Origin: DSWT01 sp035415725
GTDB lineage: Bacteria; Chloroflexota; Anaerolineae; B4-G1; SLSP01
Direction of reading: 5' to 3'
Assembly (NCBI GenBank): GCA_035415725.1
Contig: DAOOGN010000110.1
Location: forward strand, 1 to 11,477
DNA: 11,477 nt
The position numbers were made by a program, and so were the translations under genes. Of this stretch, positions 1 through 5,917 are shown in pieces. The stretch's first letter is position 1, and every line of letters starts with the position of its first letter. A model generated the notes under the pieces. The model did no database searches. It was given only the letters and a program-made list of their open reading frames with translations, and was not told the DNA's origin.

Positions 1-25
1 TTTCTACCTGGCTGACAAGCCCGCC

Positions 26-153
26 GCCCAACGCCCCGGCTTAAGCCGCGCGGCGGGTGCGACGCCCTACCTGCGAGAGCAGCCCCCTCCGCCCGTGTTT
101 CACCGCCGCTGACCGGCGGCGATAGCCGCGTCGGCCTTGAAGCGATGTTGGGC
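26..153 (-). other. Integron attC recombination site (downstream of toxin-antitoxin genes)
   Basis: On the minus strand the site runs from GCCCAAC (153-147, matching the RYYYAAC R'' box) to GTTGGGC (32-26, matching the GTTRRRY R' box). The inner arms pair strongly. Bases 39-54 pair with 125-143 as blocks of 4, 3, 3 and 6 bp, leaving three unpaired bases (about 131, 135 and 139), all on the same arm. Unpaired bases confined to one arm are the hallmark of attC sites and set the polarity, which here matches the minus-strand genes. The 128-bp length is within the range of long attC sites. An integron integrase would cut the folded bottom strand between G32 and T31. The flanking genes have the expected order, gene then attC. 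Confidence 0.82.
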
Positions 154-193
154 GGCGACCTATACAGCCGGCGCCTTGTGCGCCCTGCCAGTG

Positions 194-487
194 CTATGCC
201 CCACTGTCTTGTCCTGATGCTACCTGGCGTTGCCCTACTGCCGACCAAAATTCCTCTTCCGACAACCCTTTTCCTTCTTGCAGGCTTCGCCTCGACTTCT
301 CTAACATCACCTGAAAACGCGGCGAACGCGCTAAAACAAGATTTTCCAGGTCTTCGTCATCGGTGGGGACAATGAGAACGGCTGCGGCTTTTCCGTTTCG
401 TGTGATTACGATTGGCCCTTCCGCTAAGCACTGGTCTACATACGCACTCAAATGTGTCTTTACATCCGCTAACGATACAATTCTCAT
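194..487 (-). CDS. Phd/YefM-family antitoxin
   Basis: This is a 97-residue protein beginning MRIVSLADVKTHLSAYVDQC, the classic Phd/YefM opening: an N-terminal DNA-binding fold (about residues 1-55) with a hydrophobic VITRNGKAAAVLIV strand. It is followed by a charged C-terminal tail (about 60-97) expected to wrap around the toxin. I chose ATG 487 because it starts at the family's conserved N-terminus and has an AGGAG about 10 bases upstream. An upstream in-frame ATG at 553 would add unrelated residues. The start overlaps the toxin stop by four bases (ATGA), so translation is probably coupled. The protein should neutralise the RelE-like toxin and repress the shared promoter. Confidence 0.88.
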   Translation of the reverse strand: MRIVSLADVKTHLSAYVDQCLAEGPIVITRNGKAAAVLIVPTDDEDLENLVLARSPRFQVMLEKSRRSLQEGKGLSEEEFWSAVGQRQVASGQDSGA

Positions 488-807
488 CCTGTATACTCCT
501 CGCCACCGATAAATAGCCGATTGCCTTCTTTTTTGCCAATCGCCAATATCCACACTTCTCCATGTTCCGAGTTTATTTCGTAGAACACCCGATAGCGATT
601 ATTTGGCCCAAACCGCAATTCCCATGTGGCGCCGTAGGGAGCTGGCTGGTCTAGTATTTTACGATTACGAGTTTCTATATCGGGGGTATGGATAAGCTGC
701 TCTCTAAGCGTTTGGCGGATCAGGTTGTGATATTTCTGCTCTATCCAATTCAAGTGTCCGATGGCTTCTGGCGCAAATTTTAGGAAGTATGGTGGTTTCG
801 GTGACAT
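484..807 (-). CDS. RelE/ParE-superfamily toxin
   Basis: This 107-residue protein has typical type II toxin length. The central WELRFGPNNRYRVFYEI strand pair (about residues 62-78) and the C-terminal VWILAIGKKEGNRLFIGGEEY (about 85-105) are the usual RelE/HigB core strands and terminal helix. Family members are mostly mRNA interferases acting at the ribosome; ParE-like members poison gyrase, and the sequence alone does not decide between them. The toxin precedes the antitoxin, the reverse of canonical relBE and like higBA. ATG 807 lies only 8 bases from a consensus -10 box, and no Shine-Dalgarno sequence fits before it, so the mRNA is probably leaderless. The gene is intact and sits inside an integron cassette. 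Confidence 0.88.
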   Translation of the reverse strand: MSPKPPYFLKFAPEAIGHLNWIEQKYHNLIRQTLREQLIHTPDIETRNRKILDQPAPYGATWELRFGPNNRYRVFYEINSEHGEVWILAIGKKEGNRLFIGGEEYTG

Positions 808-862
808 TGACTATAATTATAGCCATTATATTGGTTGTGTCAACACCATTTTTGGTGTTACA
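808..862 (-). promoter_or_regulatory. Promoter and probable autoregulatory operator of the toxin-antitoxin module
   Basis: Minus strand: a perfect TTGACA at 843-838, a 16-base spacer, then a perfect TATAAT at 821-816, eight bases before the toxin ATG. A 12-bp perfect palindrome, CTATAATTATAG (811-822), covers the -10. A second palindrome with 7-bp arms (AACACCA 842-848, TGGTGTT 853-859) overlaps the -35. Palindromes over both promoter boxes are what an antitoxin or toxin-antitoxin repressor would bind, although binding is inferred. The elements lie inside the cassette, so it does not depend on the integron Pc promoter. Confidence 0.75.
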
Positions 863-929
863 TGCTGCCCCATGGCCAAAAATCTTCCGTTTCGCCTATC
901 TGATGTTTTTGACTATTTTGCGCCGCGCC

Positions 930-1055
930 GCCCAACGGTGGCGCATCAGCCGCGCCGACTAAGATCGAGCATCCCGTCTGGCTCGCAAAACTCCGAAAAT
1001 CAAAAATCATCGCTACCGTGCTTGACAAGGCGTCGGCTGGATGCGCGTGTTAGGC
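930..1055 (-). other. Integron attC recombination site (downstream of the ICMT-like gene)
   Basis: Minus strand: R'' box GCCTAAC at 1055-1049 and R' box GTTGGGC at 936-930. The inner arms pair as GCGCAT (941-946) with ATGCGC (1041-1046), CAGCCG (947-952) with CGGCTG (1034-1039), and CGCC (953-956) with GGCG (1029-1032). This leaves exactly two unpaired bases, G1040 and T1033, on one arm and six bases apart, matching the extrahelical bases that define attC bottom-strand recognition. The central loop (957-1028) is long and unstructured. Polarity is the same as the first site. The site starts 28 bases after the stop of the methyltransferase-like gene, as expected for a cassette 3' end. Confidence 0.88.
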
Positions 1056-1082
1056 AGTTCCCTGCCTACGATCCCTTTCTCC

Positions 1083-1715
1083 CTACCTGAAAAGCTTGGG
1101 AAAGAACCGCCCGACTCTCCGCTGGTATTGCCGGTACTCCTCGCCAAACAAGGCTGCCAATTGCTTCTCTTCAGCCTCTGCGGTAGGCCCCATCCCTATC
1201 GCGACACACAGAGCCAGTAGAAGCGGCCAGAGTGTGGCAAGGGTCAGACCCAGCCCCACCAGGATCACCATATATGAGACATAGTACGGATGGCGCACGA
1301 TACCTAGCGGTCCATCCTGCACCAATTGGTGATCGGCGTGGACGCCGGATGTTGAAGGCCTCAAGGACTTCCCGGCAAAGCCAATGGCCCAGGCAAAAAA
1401 CAGCGCGCCAATGTATAGAACCACCAGCCCCACGATTTGCACGAATGATGTCATCAGAAACGAACAGGTAAGCAAGTCAAGCACAGTGTAATAACGATCC
1501 AGGAACTGCAACACGATCCCACTCAACCAGAATGGCCAGATACCGAAGTAACCAATCGCCACCAAGGTTAGAAAGAGCTTGTTGTAGTCAATATACTGCT
1601 TGCCAGAATCAAGCTTTTCCTGCTTACCATACGCGATCCAGTACGAGATGCTGACGAACAGAAGTACCAGCAGGGGCAATGAAAGCAGTACCGCCATAAG
1701 TCTTTGTGGTAACAT
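1083..1715 (-). CDS. Isoprenylcysteine carboxyl methyltransferase-like integral membrane protein
   Basis: This 210-residue protein has about four to five hydrophobic segments (around residues 7-27, 47-72, 80-112 and 147-176). The C-terminal half has the ICMT/PEMT-type signature GPLGIVRHPYYVSYM (135-149), followed by EEKQLAALFGEEYRQYQRRVGRFFP (182-206). In this superfamily the RHP and EE..L...FG.EY elements form the S-adenosylmethionine pocket at the membrane face. Bacterial members methylate varied small molecules or lipids, and the substrate here is unknown. The ribosome binding site AAGGAG (1726-1721) overlaps the stop codon of the upstream MoaF-like gene, so the two are co-transcribed. The gene is followed at once by an attC, so it is the last gene of its cassette. 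Confidence 0.82.
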   Translation of the reverse strand: MLPQRLMAVLLSLPLLVLLFVSISYWIAYGKQEKLDSGKQYIDYNKLFLTLVAIGYFGIWPFWLSGIVLQFLDRYYTVLDLLTCSFLMTSFVQIVGLVVLYIGALFFAWAIGFAGKSLRPSTSGVHADHQLVQDGPLGIVRHPYYVSYMVILVGLGLTLATLWPLLLALCVAIGMGPTAEAEEKQLAALFGEEYRQYQRRVGRFFPKLFR

Positions 1716-1725
1716 ACCAACTCCT

Positions 1726-3522
1726 TTAGATTCTTTTCTTCGGCCCGAAGAATTGCTTTATATCATAAGCGCCAATATGACGGGCAATCGCGCCAATCGG
1801 ACCAAGGCTTATTCCCTGACCGCCGCCCATCAGATTACCGCCCATAAAACCAAAGCCGCAGTCATGCATACTATTCGTATTGATGCAAACACACATTTCA
1901 GCGCCGTTACAGGCTTCCTCGCACAGGCAGAAAATGTAAACACCGGGACGCAGTTTCACATAAAGACACGGAGCACACCACTGAGCGCCCATGGCCTGGT
2001 TATTCGTAAAAATAGTCCATGAAGAGGAATGTGGTGTAGTGTAAATGTGCATGGATGTCATTTGCTCAGAGTAAGTCCATGAATAAGCTTGCCCGACCAG
2101 TTCATCCGTATAACCATGACGCATATATCGCGGCGCTTTTATCCCTTCCATCTCGGCGACACCAAAGAGAGCGTGATAGGCAGCCTCGTTCCCGAAGTAT
2201 TCTGTCCCCATTTTTGAATGAATACATGTGGTCAGCCCATTCGTAAGATCAAGGGCGATTTGTACGCTTTGACAGGGCTTGCTCCCTGTATGCATGTGGC
2301 TGAAGAAGACAAGGCTCTCATCGGCTTCAAAAGCGCGGTAAATCTCTTTATGCCATTCTGATTCATCTTCACTTTTCCATTCAAGATTTTCCTTGTCCAG
2401 TATCCTGTAATTCCATACAGGTCCGTCATGATCATATCTTAGAGTAAAGGCCTTGCCTGCAAGTAGATCGCTATAAGGAAGTCTATTCCCTGCCATCGTC
2501 TGGGGAATATCTTCTCTTTCGACAAATGAATGACTGGTCGTTTTTGCTGCTTCGAAAATTAGATCTTCTGTAACATTGTCAAAATCCCTGATTGGACGGT
2601 AAGCATATCTTTGTCCTTTGGGGATTGGCGGTACATTTCCTTCTGCGTCTGGAGAAGGTCCGGCAAGATTTATACAATTACCGCGATCACTAAAGGGTTC
2701 AAGATGGGCAAGCTGCCCAACAACTTCACCTTCTCCCCTGAACATAGAGTACTCAAGTTCATCATTTTCATTAAATCCCAGGCGTACGCCAACCTGTTTC
2801 ATCGCATACAGATCCATGGCAAACATCGTGTGAATTCCCGAAAATTCACATTCTGTCCTGTCGTAAACGAAGAGATGATCATTGATTATGACATAATCCG
2901 AGGGCGCGCAATAACTAAGATCGTCATGATGCCTGGTGAGTTCAACAAAATTAGTGGAAACGAGTGAAGCATAAAGGTCGATAACTTCAATACCATTATC
3001 CTGTTTCCAGTGTATGCCCTTACCCTCAAGCCTGTTGGTCAGGCTGTGGCGTTCTTTCGGTCTTCCATCTGAAGTTTCAACATATCCGAAATAGATCTGG
3101 CGCTGAACTTCCCTGTCATCGACCAATACTTCTCTTCCCCCCATTGTTTTTTCTTCGATAGCGCTTGAAAACCATACGGCTAACACTGTCACAAGCCTGG
3201 TATTCTGATCGATAACGACATTGAAACCCTTCTGAGTTTTTGGATCCATATGTGAAAACAGGACTAATGGAGTCAGATCAAGTGCTCCATAACCGCATTC
3301 AATTGCTGGTTCACTGCCTTCTGCAAGTGTCAGTCTATTTTTGTTCTTAAATGTGTAGTTCAATACCGGACCGTTATCGGTAACGATCTTTAACGCTTTC
3401 CCTACCAGAGCGTCGGATAATTCGGATGCGCTTGCAGGGCCATTTGTGACTGAGGCCAGTTTCTGCCCTATTTGTTCTTTGGATAGTTTTGTGTACTTGA
3501 ATCTATGCATTGGCACATCCAT
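1726..3522 (-). CDS. Tandem double MoaF-like protein
   Basis: This is a 598-residue soluble protein without signal peptide or membrane segments. Its C-terminal part (about 466-575), with MRHGYTDELVGQAYSWTY, WCAPCLYVKLRPGVYIF and EEACNG, closely resembles the MoaF C-terminal lipocalin-like domain. An N-type lipocalin-like domain precedes it (about 350-460: LLAGKAFTLRY.HDGPVWNY and SLVFFSHM). The same N-type and C-type pair occurs earlier at about 37-150 (ALVGKALKIVTDNGPVLNY, LVLFSHM) and 158-275 (NRLEGKGIHW, CAPSDYVIINDHLFVY). The protein is therefore about twice the usual MoaF length. MoaF was named from a molybdenum-cofactor gene cluster but its biochemical role is unclear. Cysteines cluster in the last unit (516, 519, 532, 534, 538, 544, 546, 555). 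ATG 3522 has AAGGAG eight bases upstream. It forms an operon with the methyltransferase-like gene. Confidence 0.8.
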   Translation of the reverse strand: MDVPMHRFKYTKLSKEQIGQKLASVTNGPASASELSDALVGKALKIVTDNGPVLNYTFKNKNRLTLAEGSEPAIECGYGALDLTPLVLFSHMDPKTQKGFNVVIDQNTRLVTVLAVWFSSAIEEKTMGGREVLVDDREVQRQIYFGYVETSDGRPKERHSLTNRLEGKGIHWKQDNGIEVIDLYASLVSTNFVELTRHHDDLSYCAPSDYVIINDHLFVYDRTECEFSGIHTMFAMDLYAMKQVGVRLGFNENDELEYSMFRGEGEVVGQLAHLEPFSDRGNCINLAGPSPDAEGNVPPIPKGQRYAYRPIRDFDNVTEDLIFEAAKTTSHSFVEREDIPQTMAGNRLPYSDLLAGKAFTLRYDHDGPVWNYRILDKENLEWKSEDESEWHKEIYRAFEADESLVFFSHMHTGSKPCQSVQIALDLTNGLTTCIHSKMGTEYFGNEAAYHALFGVAEMEGIKAPRYMRHGYTDELVGQAYSWTYSEQMTSMHIYTTPHSSSWTIFTNNQAMGAQWCAPCLYVKLRPGVYIFCLCEEACNGAEMCVCINTNSMHDCGFGFMGGNLMGGGQGISLGPIGAIARHIGAYDIKQFFGPKKRI

Positions 3523-3612
3523 ATCACTTTCTCCTTAAAAAATAACTTTCGTTCCAGACTTAATTTAGGGGCAGCAGCATTTTTATGCCCAAATAATCAA
3601 AGTTTTAATTCT

Positions 3613-4149
3613 TTACTGAATTTCTGTCAACGTAAACAAGCGCTTGGATCTTGGTGCCCCACATCCGACGCATTCGGCGTCATACCAACTCATAGGCAGG
3701 CCGCACTGGGGACAAAGCCAGCGCCCTTCTTCGGATTTAACCCATTCCTGAACGCCCATCTCACGAATTTTTTCGAGGTTTGGCAAGTATTCTTTACGGT
3801 GCAGATAGCAGCCCATATTAATTAAATACGTAATACGATGACAGGGTAAGTCTTCACAGTCAGAACAACGAGAATCATTCTGTTTGTGCTCTGCACATTT
3901 CCTTATCGCGCAGTTTTGGCAATGGGCAGCAAGCTTGCCGCCGCTGAGACAGCCGTCGCAAAGAAGGCCATCCATCCAATTCGAAGGCGGAATACCCTTC
4001 TGTGCCTTCGTCGGTCTGGATGAAAATCTCTTTTGCAGTCTCATTTTTATTTGGTCATCTTCGCTGTGTCTAGCGATGTAAGCCGGGCAGGCTCCGCAAT
4101 ATGTTCCGCACGCGGCTGCCAGACAATCCAATGAAAGACATACATACAT
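3613..4149 (-). CDS. Cysteine-rich DUF3795-like protein with C-terminal zinc ribbon
   Basis: The protein is 178 residues from ATG 4149; a GTG at 4158 would add three residues and neither start has a strong ribosome binding site. Numbering from the GTG, cysteines occur in clusters: AACGTYCGACPAY (17, 21, 24), CDGC (67, 70), C..C....C (80, 83, 88), C..C....C (98, 101, 106), then a zinc-ribbon pair CPQC (149-152) and CVGC (163-166). The AACG.YCG.CP opening followed by CDGC and CxxCxIRxC resembles DUF3795, a family common in anaerobes and archaea with no established function. Metal or Fe-S binding is likely. The 90-base gap to the MoaF-like gene holds no terminator that I see, so they may be co-transcribed. 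Confidence 0.72.
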   Translation of the reverse strand: MYVCLSLDCLAAACGTYCGACPAYIARHSEDDQIKMRLQKRFSSRPTKAQKGIPPSNWMDGLLCDGCLSGGKLAAHCQNCAIRKCAEHKQNDSRCSDCEDLPCHRITYLINMGCYLHRKEYLPNLEKIREMGVQEWVKSEEGRWLCPQCGLPMSWYDAECVGCGAPRSKRLFTLTEIQ

Positions 4150-4305
4150 AACAAGCACCGGTTACCCTTTTAACAAGCTTTCTTCGAGTGATATTTTTCT
4201 GGAAGTCTGAGTTTGATTTGGTAATCTTGTCCAACAACATTTGAACAGAATCCGCCCCCAGGGCAATCGCATTTGGATATTTTCGCCCCCCTGAGAGATT
4301 GATGT
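4150..4305. other. Intergenic gap with a possible degraded coding tail
   Basis: About 150 bases lie between the broken acetyltransferase and the DUF3795-like gene. A minus-strand frame through 4327-4190 gives GGRKYPNAIALGADSVQMLLDKITKSNSDF, which reads like the end of a real protein, faintly reminiscent of short-chain dehydrogenase C-termini. It has only a TTG start, runs across the neighbouring gene's stop and has no domain. I see no promoter, attC or terminator here. Confidence 0.25.
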
Positions 4306-4787
4306 TTACCGAAGTACTCCCGGCCAATCTATCGGATAGTCTTCAGGAGGCTGGAAATAACCGAGACTTTCCGCTGTTCTTTGCATCGGTAGATTAGTGT
4401 GTCGTGCCCCACAGGTGGCTATTCGACCCGTTTCCAGTATATAGGAGGTGATAAAAGCACAGACAGCTTTACCATACCCACGTCTTTGATATTCTTCCTT
4501 TGTGTATACAGCGGCACAATCCCAAGCGATTTCAGAAAAGCGCCAAACGCCAGCGCGGGCTCGTATGCCGTCGGGTCCAATCACCGCACAATATTCATAG
4601 CCTAAGCTTTTATTTCACTCCAAGCGTTCCTAAAAGAAGCATCATCATCAGTTGATCCCCAGAAATCACGCGCAATGATGTAGTCCTGTTCCCAATCTAG
4701 CCAACGCACCGTAACTGATGTGGAAGGTCGTCGGAACGATTCGTTCGTACAAATGTATCGGATGTAGGGTCGTAACTGTGTCACCAT
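4306..4787 (-). pseudogene. GNAT-family N-acetyltransferase, interrupted by a one-base frameshift
   Basis: Two minus-strand frames make one GNAT protein. The first (from ATG 4787, GGAG ten bases upstream; or GTG 4709) encodes VRWLDWEQDYIIARDFWG...FRNAWSEIKA and stops at 4602. The second, in the -1 frame, continues as LGYEYCAVIGPDG, then the acetyl-CoA-binding motif A region VYTKEEYQRRGYGKAV (R.xG.G/A) and RHTNLPMQRTAESLGYF, ending at 4306. They join at a run of four A (plus-strand T 4608-4611). One extra A, or a -1 slip on AAA, would restore a continuous protein of roughly 135-160 residues. It could be a sequencing error in a homopolymer, a recent pseudogene, or, less likely, programmed frameshifting. 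The substrate is unknown. Confidence 0.72.
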
Positions 4788-4929
4788 GGAATATTTACTC
4801 CGCAGATCTAGGCTTCTTTCTTGACATCGCCCACAACGCAATTGAGTTAGCAGAGGACGCAACCGACCTCATGGTGCCTATCCGCGTCGCGGTCAATGGA
4901 TGCCCGGCGGTGTTAGCGGCAGCCCCTGG
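4788..4929. other. Intergenic gap between 2H phosphoesterase and acetyltransferase
   Basis: These 142 bases contain the probable GGAG ribosome binding site of the acetyltransferase (4801-4798) and, just after the phosphoesterase stop, a minus-strand GCCGCTAACACCGC (4920-4907). The latter faintly resembles the start of an attC but lacks a convincing partner arm. No gene is supported. If a degenerate cassette boundary exists upstream of the MoaF block, this is where it would be. Confidence 0.3.
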
Positions 4930-5454
4930 TCAGCGACTCCGAAATGGTACGGAGAGAATGTGTTTCCATGTATTATCAAACTCTCCATAAACTGCGAGTT
5001 CGTCCGCGATAAATCTGAAGGGGAGCTGGGGTTTGAATTGTTCGACAAAGCGCTGCGCCAATTCCGGGCTGGCGGCTTCCTCCGCCCCATACGCGATCGT
5101 CAGATGATAGACGGGATAGCCAACCCCGCCTCGGAATTGGGGAAATTCGGAGCATAGCGCTTCCGTAACCTTCTCAAAATGGCTCTGCGGCGAAGGGGAA
5201 AGCCATAGAGTCCGACTGGTGGGAAATGCGCAGATGGGTTGGGCAAAGTATTCAAAAGGACTGAAACTATCGGCCAATGTCTGGAGTCTGCCGATCACCT
5301 CATTCGTCAGATCTGCAGACGCAAGGAAATAGGGCAGCACCGTGGTATGCAAGGGAATGGCCGCGCCCGGATGCTGAATGTGGTTCTGGCGAAAGGCCTT
5401 CAATTCATCAGGAACGTTAGAAACCGGAATCACACAAACTGTCTTAGTGCTCAT
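4930..5454 (-). CDS. 2H phosphoesterase / 2'-5' RNA ligase-like protein
   Basis: This 174-residue protein has the two defining HxT motifs of the 2H superfamily: PLHTTVLPYF (His36, Thr38) and YHLTIAYG (His117, Thr119), 81 residues apart as in LigT-like proteins. The two histidines form the catalytic pair for 2',3'-cyclic phosphate or 2'-5' phosphodiester chemistry on RNA or nucleotides. The actual substrate is not predictable. ATG 5454 has AGGAG (5465-5461) six bases upstream, and that site overlaps the stop codon of a possible 30-residue membrane peptide. Length is typical and the gene looks intact. No terminator is evident downstream. Confidence 0.82.
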   Translation of the reverse strand: MSTKTVCVIPVSNVPDELKAFRQNHIQHPGAAIPLHTTVLPYFLASADLTNEVIGRLQTLADSFSPFEYFAQPICAFPTSRTLWLSPSPQSHFEKVTEALCSEFPQFRGGVGYPVYHLTIAYGAEEAASPELAQRFVEQFKPQLPFRFIADELAVYGEFDNTWKHILSVPFRSR

Positions 5455-5463
5455 GTATTACTC

Positions 5464-5556
5464 CTATTTCGCAGGTTGCAAAGCAAGCCCGTAAAGTATG
5501 CCTAGAATCAGCATCTCTCCTAACCCCGCCAGGAGAGTATAGAACAAGGCCTTCAT
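5464..5556 (-). CDS. Possible 30-residue single-pass membrane peptide
   Basis: A short frame starting at ATG 5556 encodes MKALFYTLLAGLGEMLILGI and continues to a TAG at 5466-5464. Residues 4-26 are almost wholly hydrophobic, enough for one membrane span with a short polar tail (QPAK). Its stop lies inside the ribosome binding site of the 2H phosphoesterase gene, and its ATG is seven bases after the stop of the preceding 60-residue frame, so the three could be translated by coupling. It has no good ribosome binding site of its own. I do not recognise a family; chance is a real alternative. Confidence 0.35.
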   Translation of the reverse strand: MKALFYTLLAGLGEMLILGILYGLALQPAK

Positions 5557-5564
5557 TAGCCGCA

Positions 5565-5747
5565 CTACTGGTTCTTAAGTTCGGCTTTAATCAATTCTAC
5601 AGTTTGTTCAATCAATGGTGCGGCATCAGGCTCAAGTGCATCAGCCAGCAATTCAGCCGTGACTACATAAAGCCATAAGCCTGCCACCTTTTGATTGCCA
5701 AGAACCTTGACAACTGTGCGTCCATCCGGGTGAGATGCTACACCCAA
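5565..5747 (-). CDS. Short unrecognised ORF, probably truncated at its 5' end
   Basis: This frame gives 60 residues with a protein-like composition: GVASHPDGRTVVKVLGNQKVAGLWLYVV, then an amphipathic helix ending IEQTVELIKAELKNQ. Only a TTG start is available. An ATG at 5760 with AGGAG three bases upstream (5768-5764) is in a different frame, which would join this one if one G were lost from the GGG near 5742-5744. It may therefore be a 5'-truncated or frameshifted gene. It sits where the sequence changes to the GC-rich hydrolase region, consistent with a recombination edge. Function is unknown. Confidence 0.3.
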   Translation of the reverse strand: MGVASHPDGRTVVKVLGNQKVAGLWLYVVTAELLADALEPDAAPLIEQTVELIKAELKNQ

Positions 5748-5863
5748 ACAGGTGAAACATCGACTCCTGCCCCAAGTGGATGGGGGAGAGTGCTTCCCTG
5801 CGGCGCGCGACTGGTCATCTATCGTCGCGGACCCAGGGCAAGACCGTCGTCAGCATGTCGCAA

Positions 5864-5907
5864 GGCAAGCGTCCGGCAAACGACGTCATTGCGGCCGGAC
5901 GCTTGCC
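5864..5907 (-). terminator. Strong hairpin downstream of the alpha/beta hydrolase gene
   Basis: Perfect 14-bp arms (GGCAAGCGTCCGGC at 5864-5877 and its complement at 5894-5907) enclose a 16-base loop containing the palindrome GACGTC. The hairpin begins 10 bases after the hydrolase stop. There is no clear T tract, so termination may be factor-assisted or the stem may protect the 3' end. Confidence 0.6.
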
Positions 5908-5917
5908 CCACACACCA

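Larger units (their letters stand above)
32..935 (-). mobile_element. Integron gene cassette carrying a toxin-antitoxin module
   Basis: The limits are the predicted G/TT cut points in the R' boxes of the two flanking attC sites, at 936/935 and 32/31. The 904-bp unit contains a promoter with an operator-like palindrome, a RelE-type toxin, a Phd-type antitoxin and one attC at its 3' end. This is the standard layout of a mobile cassette. Promoter-bearing toxin-antitoxin cassettes are known from large chromosomal integrons, where they are thought to stabilise the array, and this one fits that role by inference. No integrase gene or attI site is present, so the position within the array is unknown. 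Confidence 0.75.

Noticed and set aside
26..1055. CRISPR-like interpretation of the repeated GCCCAAC/GTTGGGC boxes
   Set aside because: There are only two units, with different interiors and genes between them. The extrahelical-base pattern identifies attC sites instead.
1600..2022. 140-codon plus-strand frame over the MoaF-like gene end
   Set aside because: It is antisense to the double MoaF and methyltransferase-like genes with no ribosome binding site or domain.
4829..4920. attC-like sequence after the 2H phosphoesterase gene
   Set aside because: The outer boxes deviate from consensus and the arms pair only as GCA plus ATTGA with a three-base interruption. It is too weak to call and is mentioned only as a possible cassette edge.
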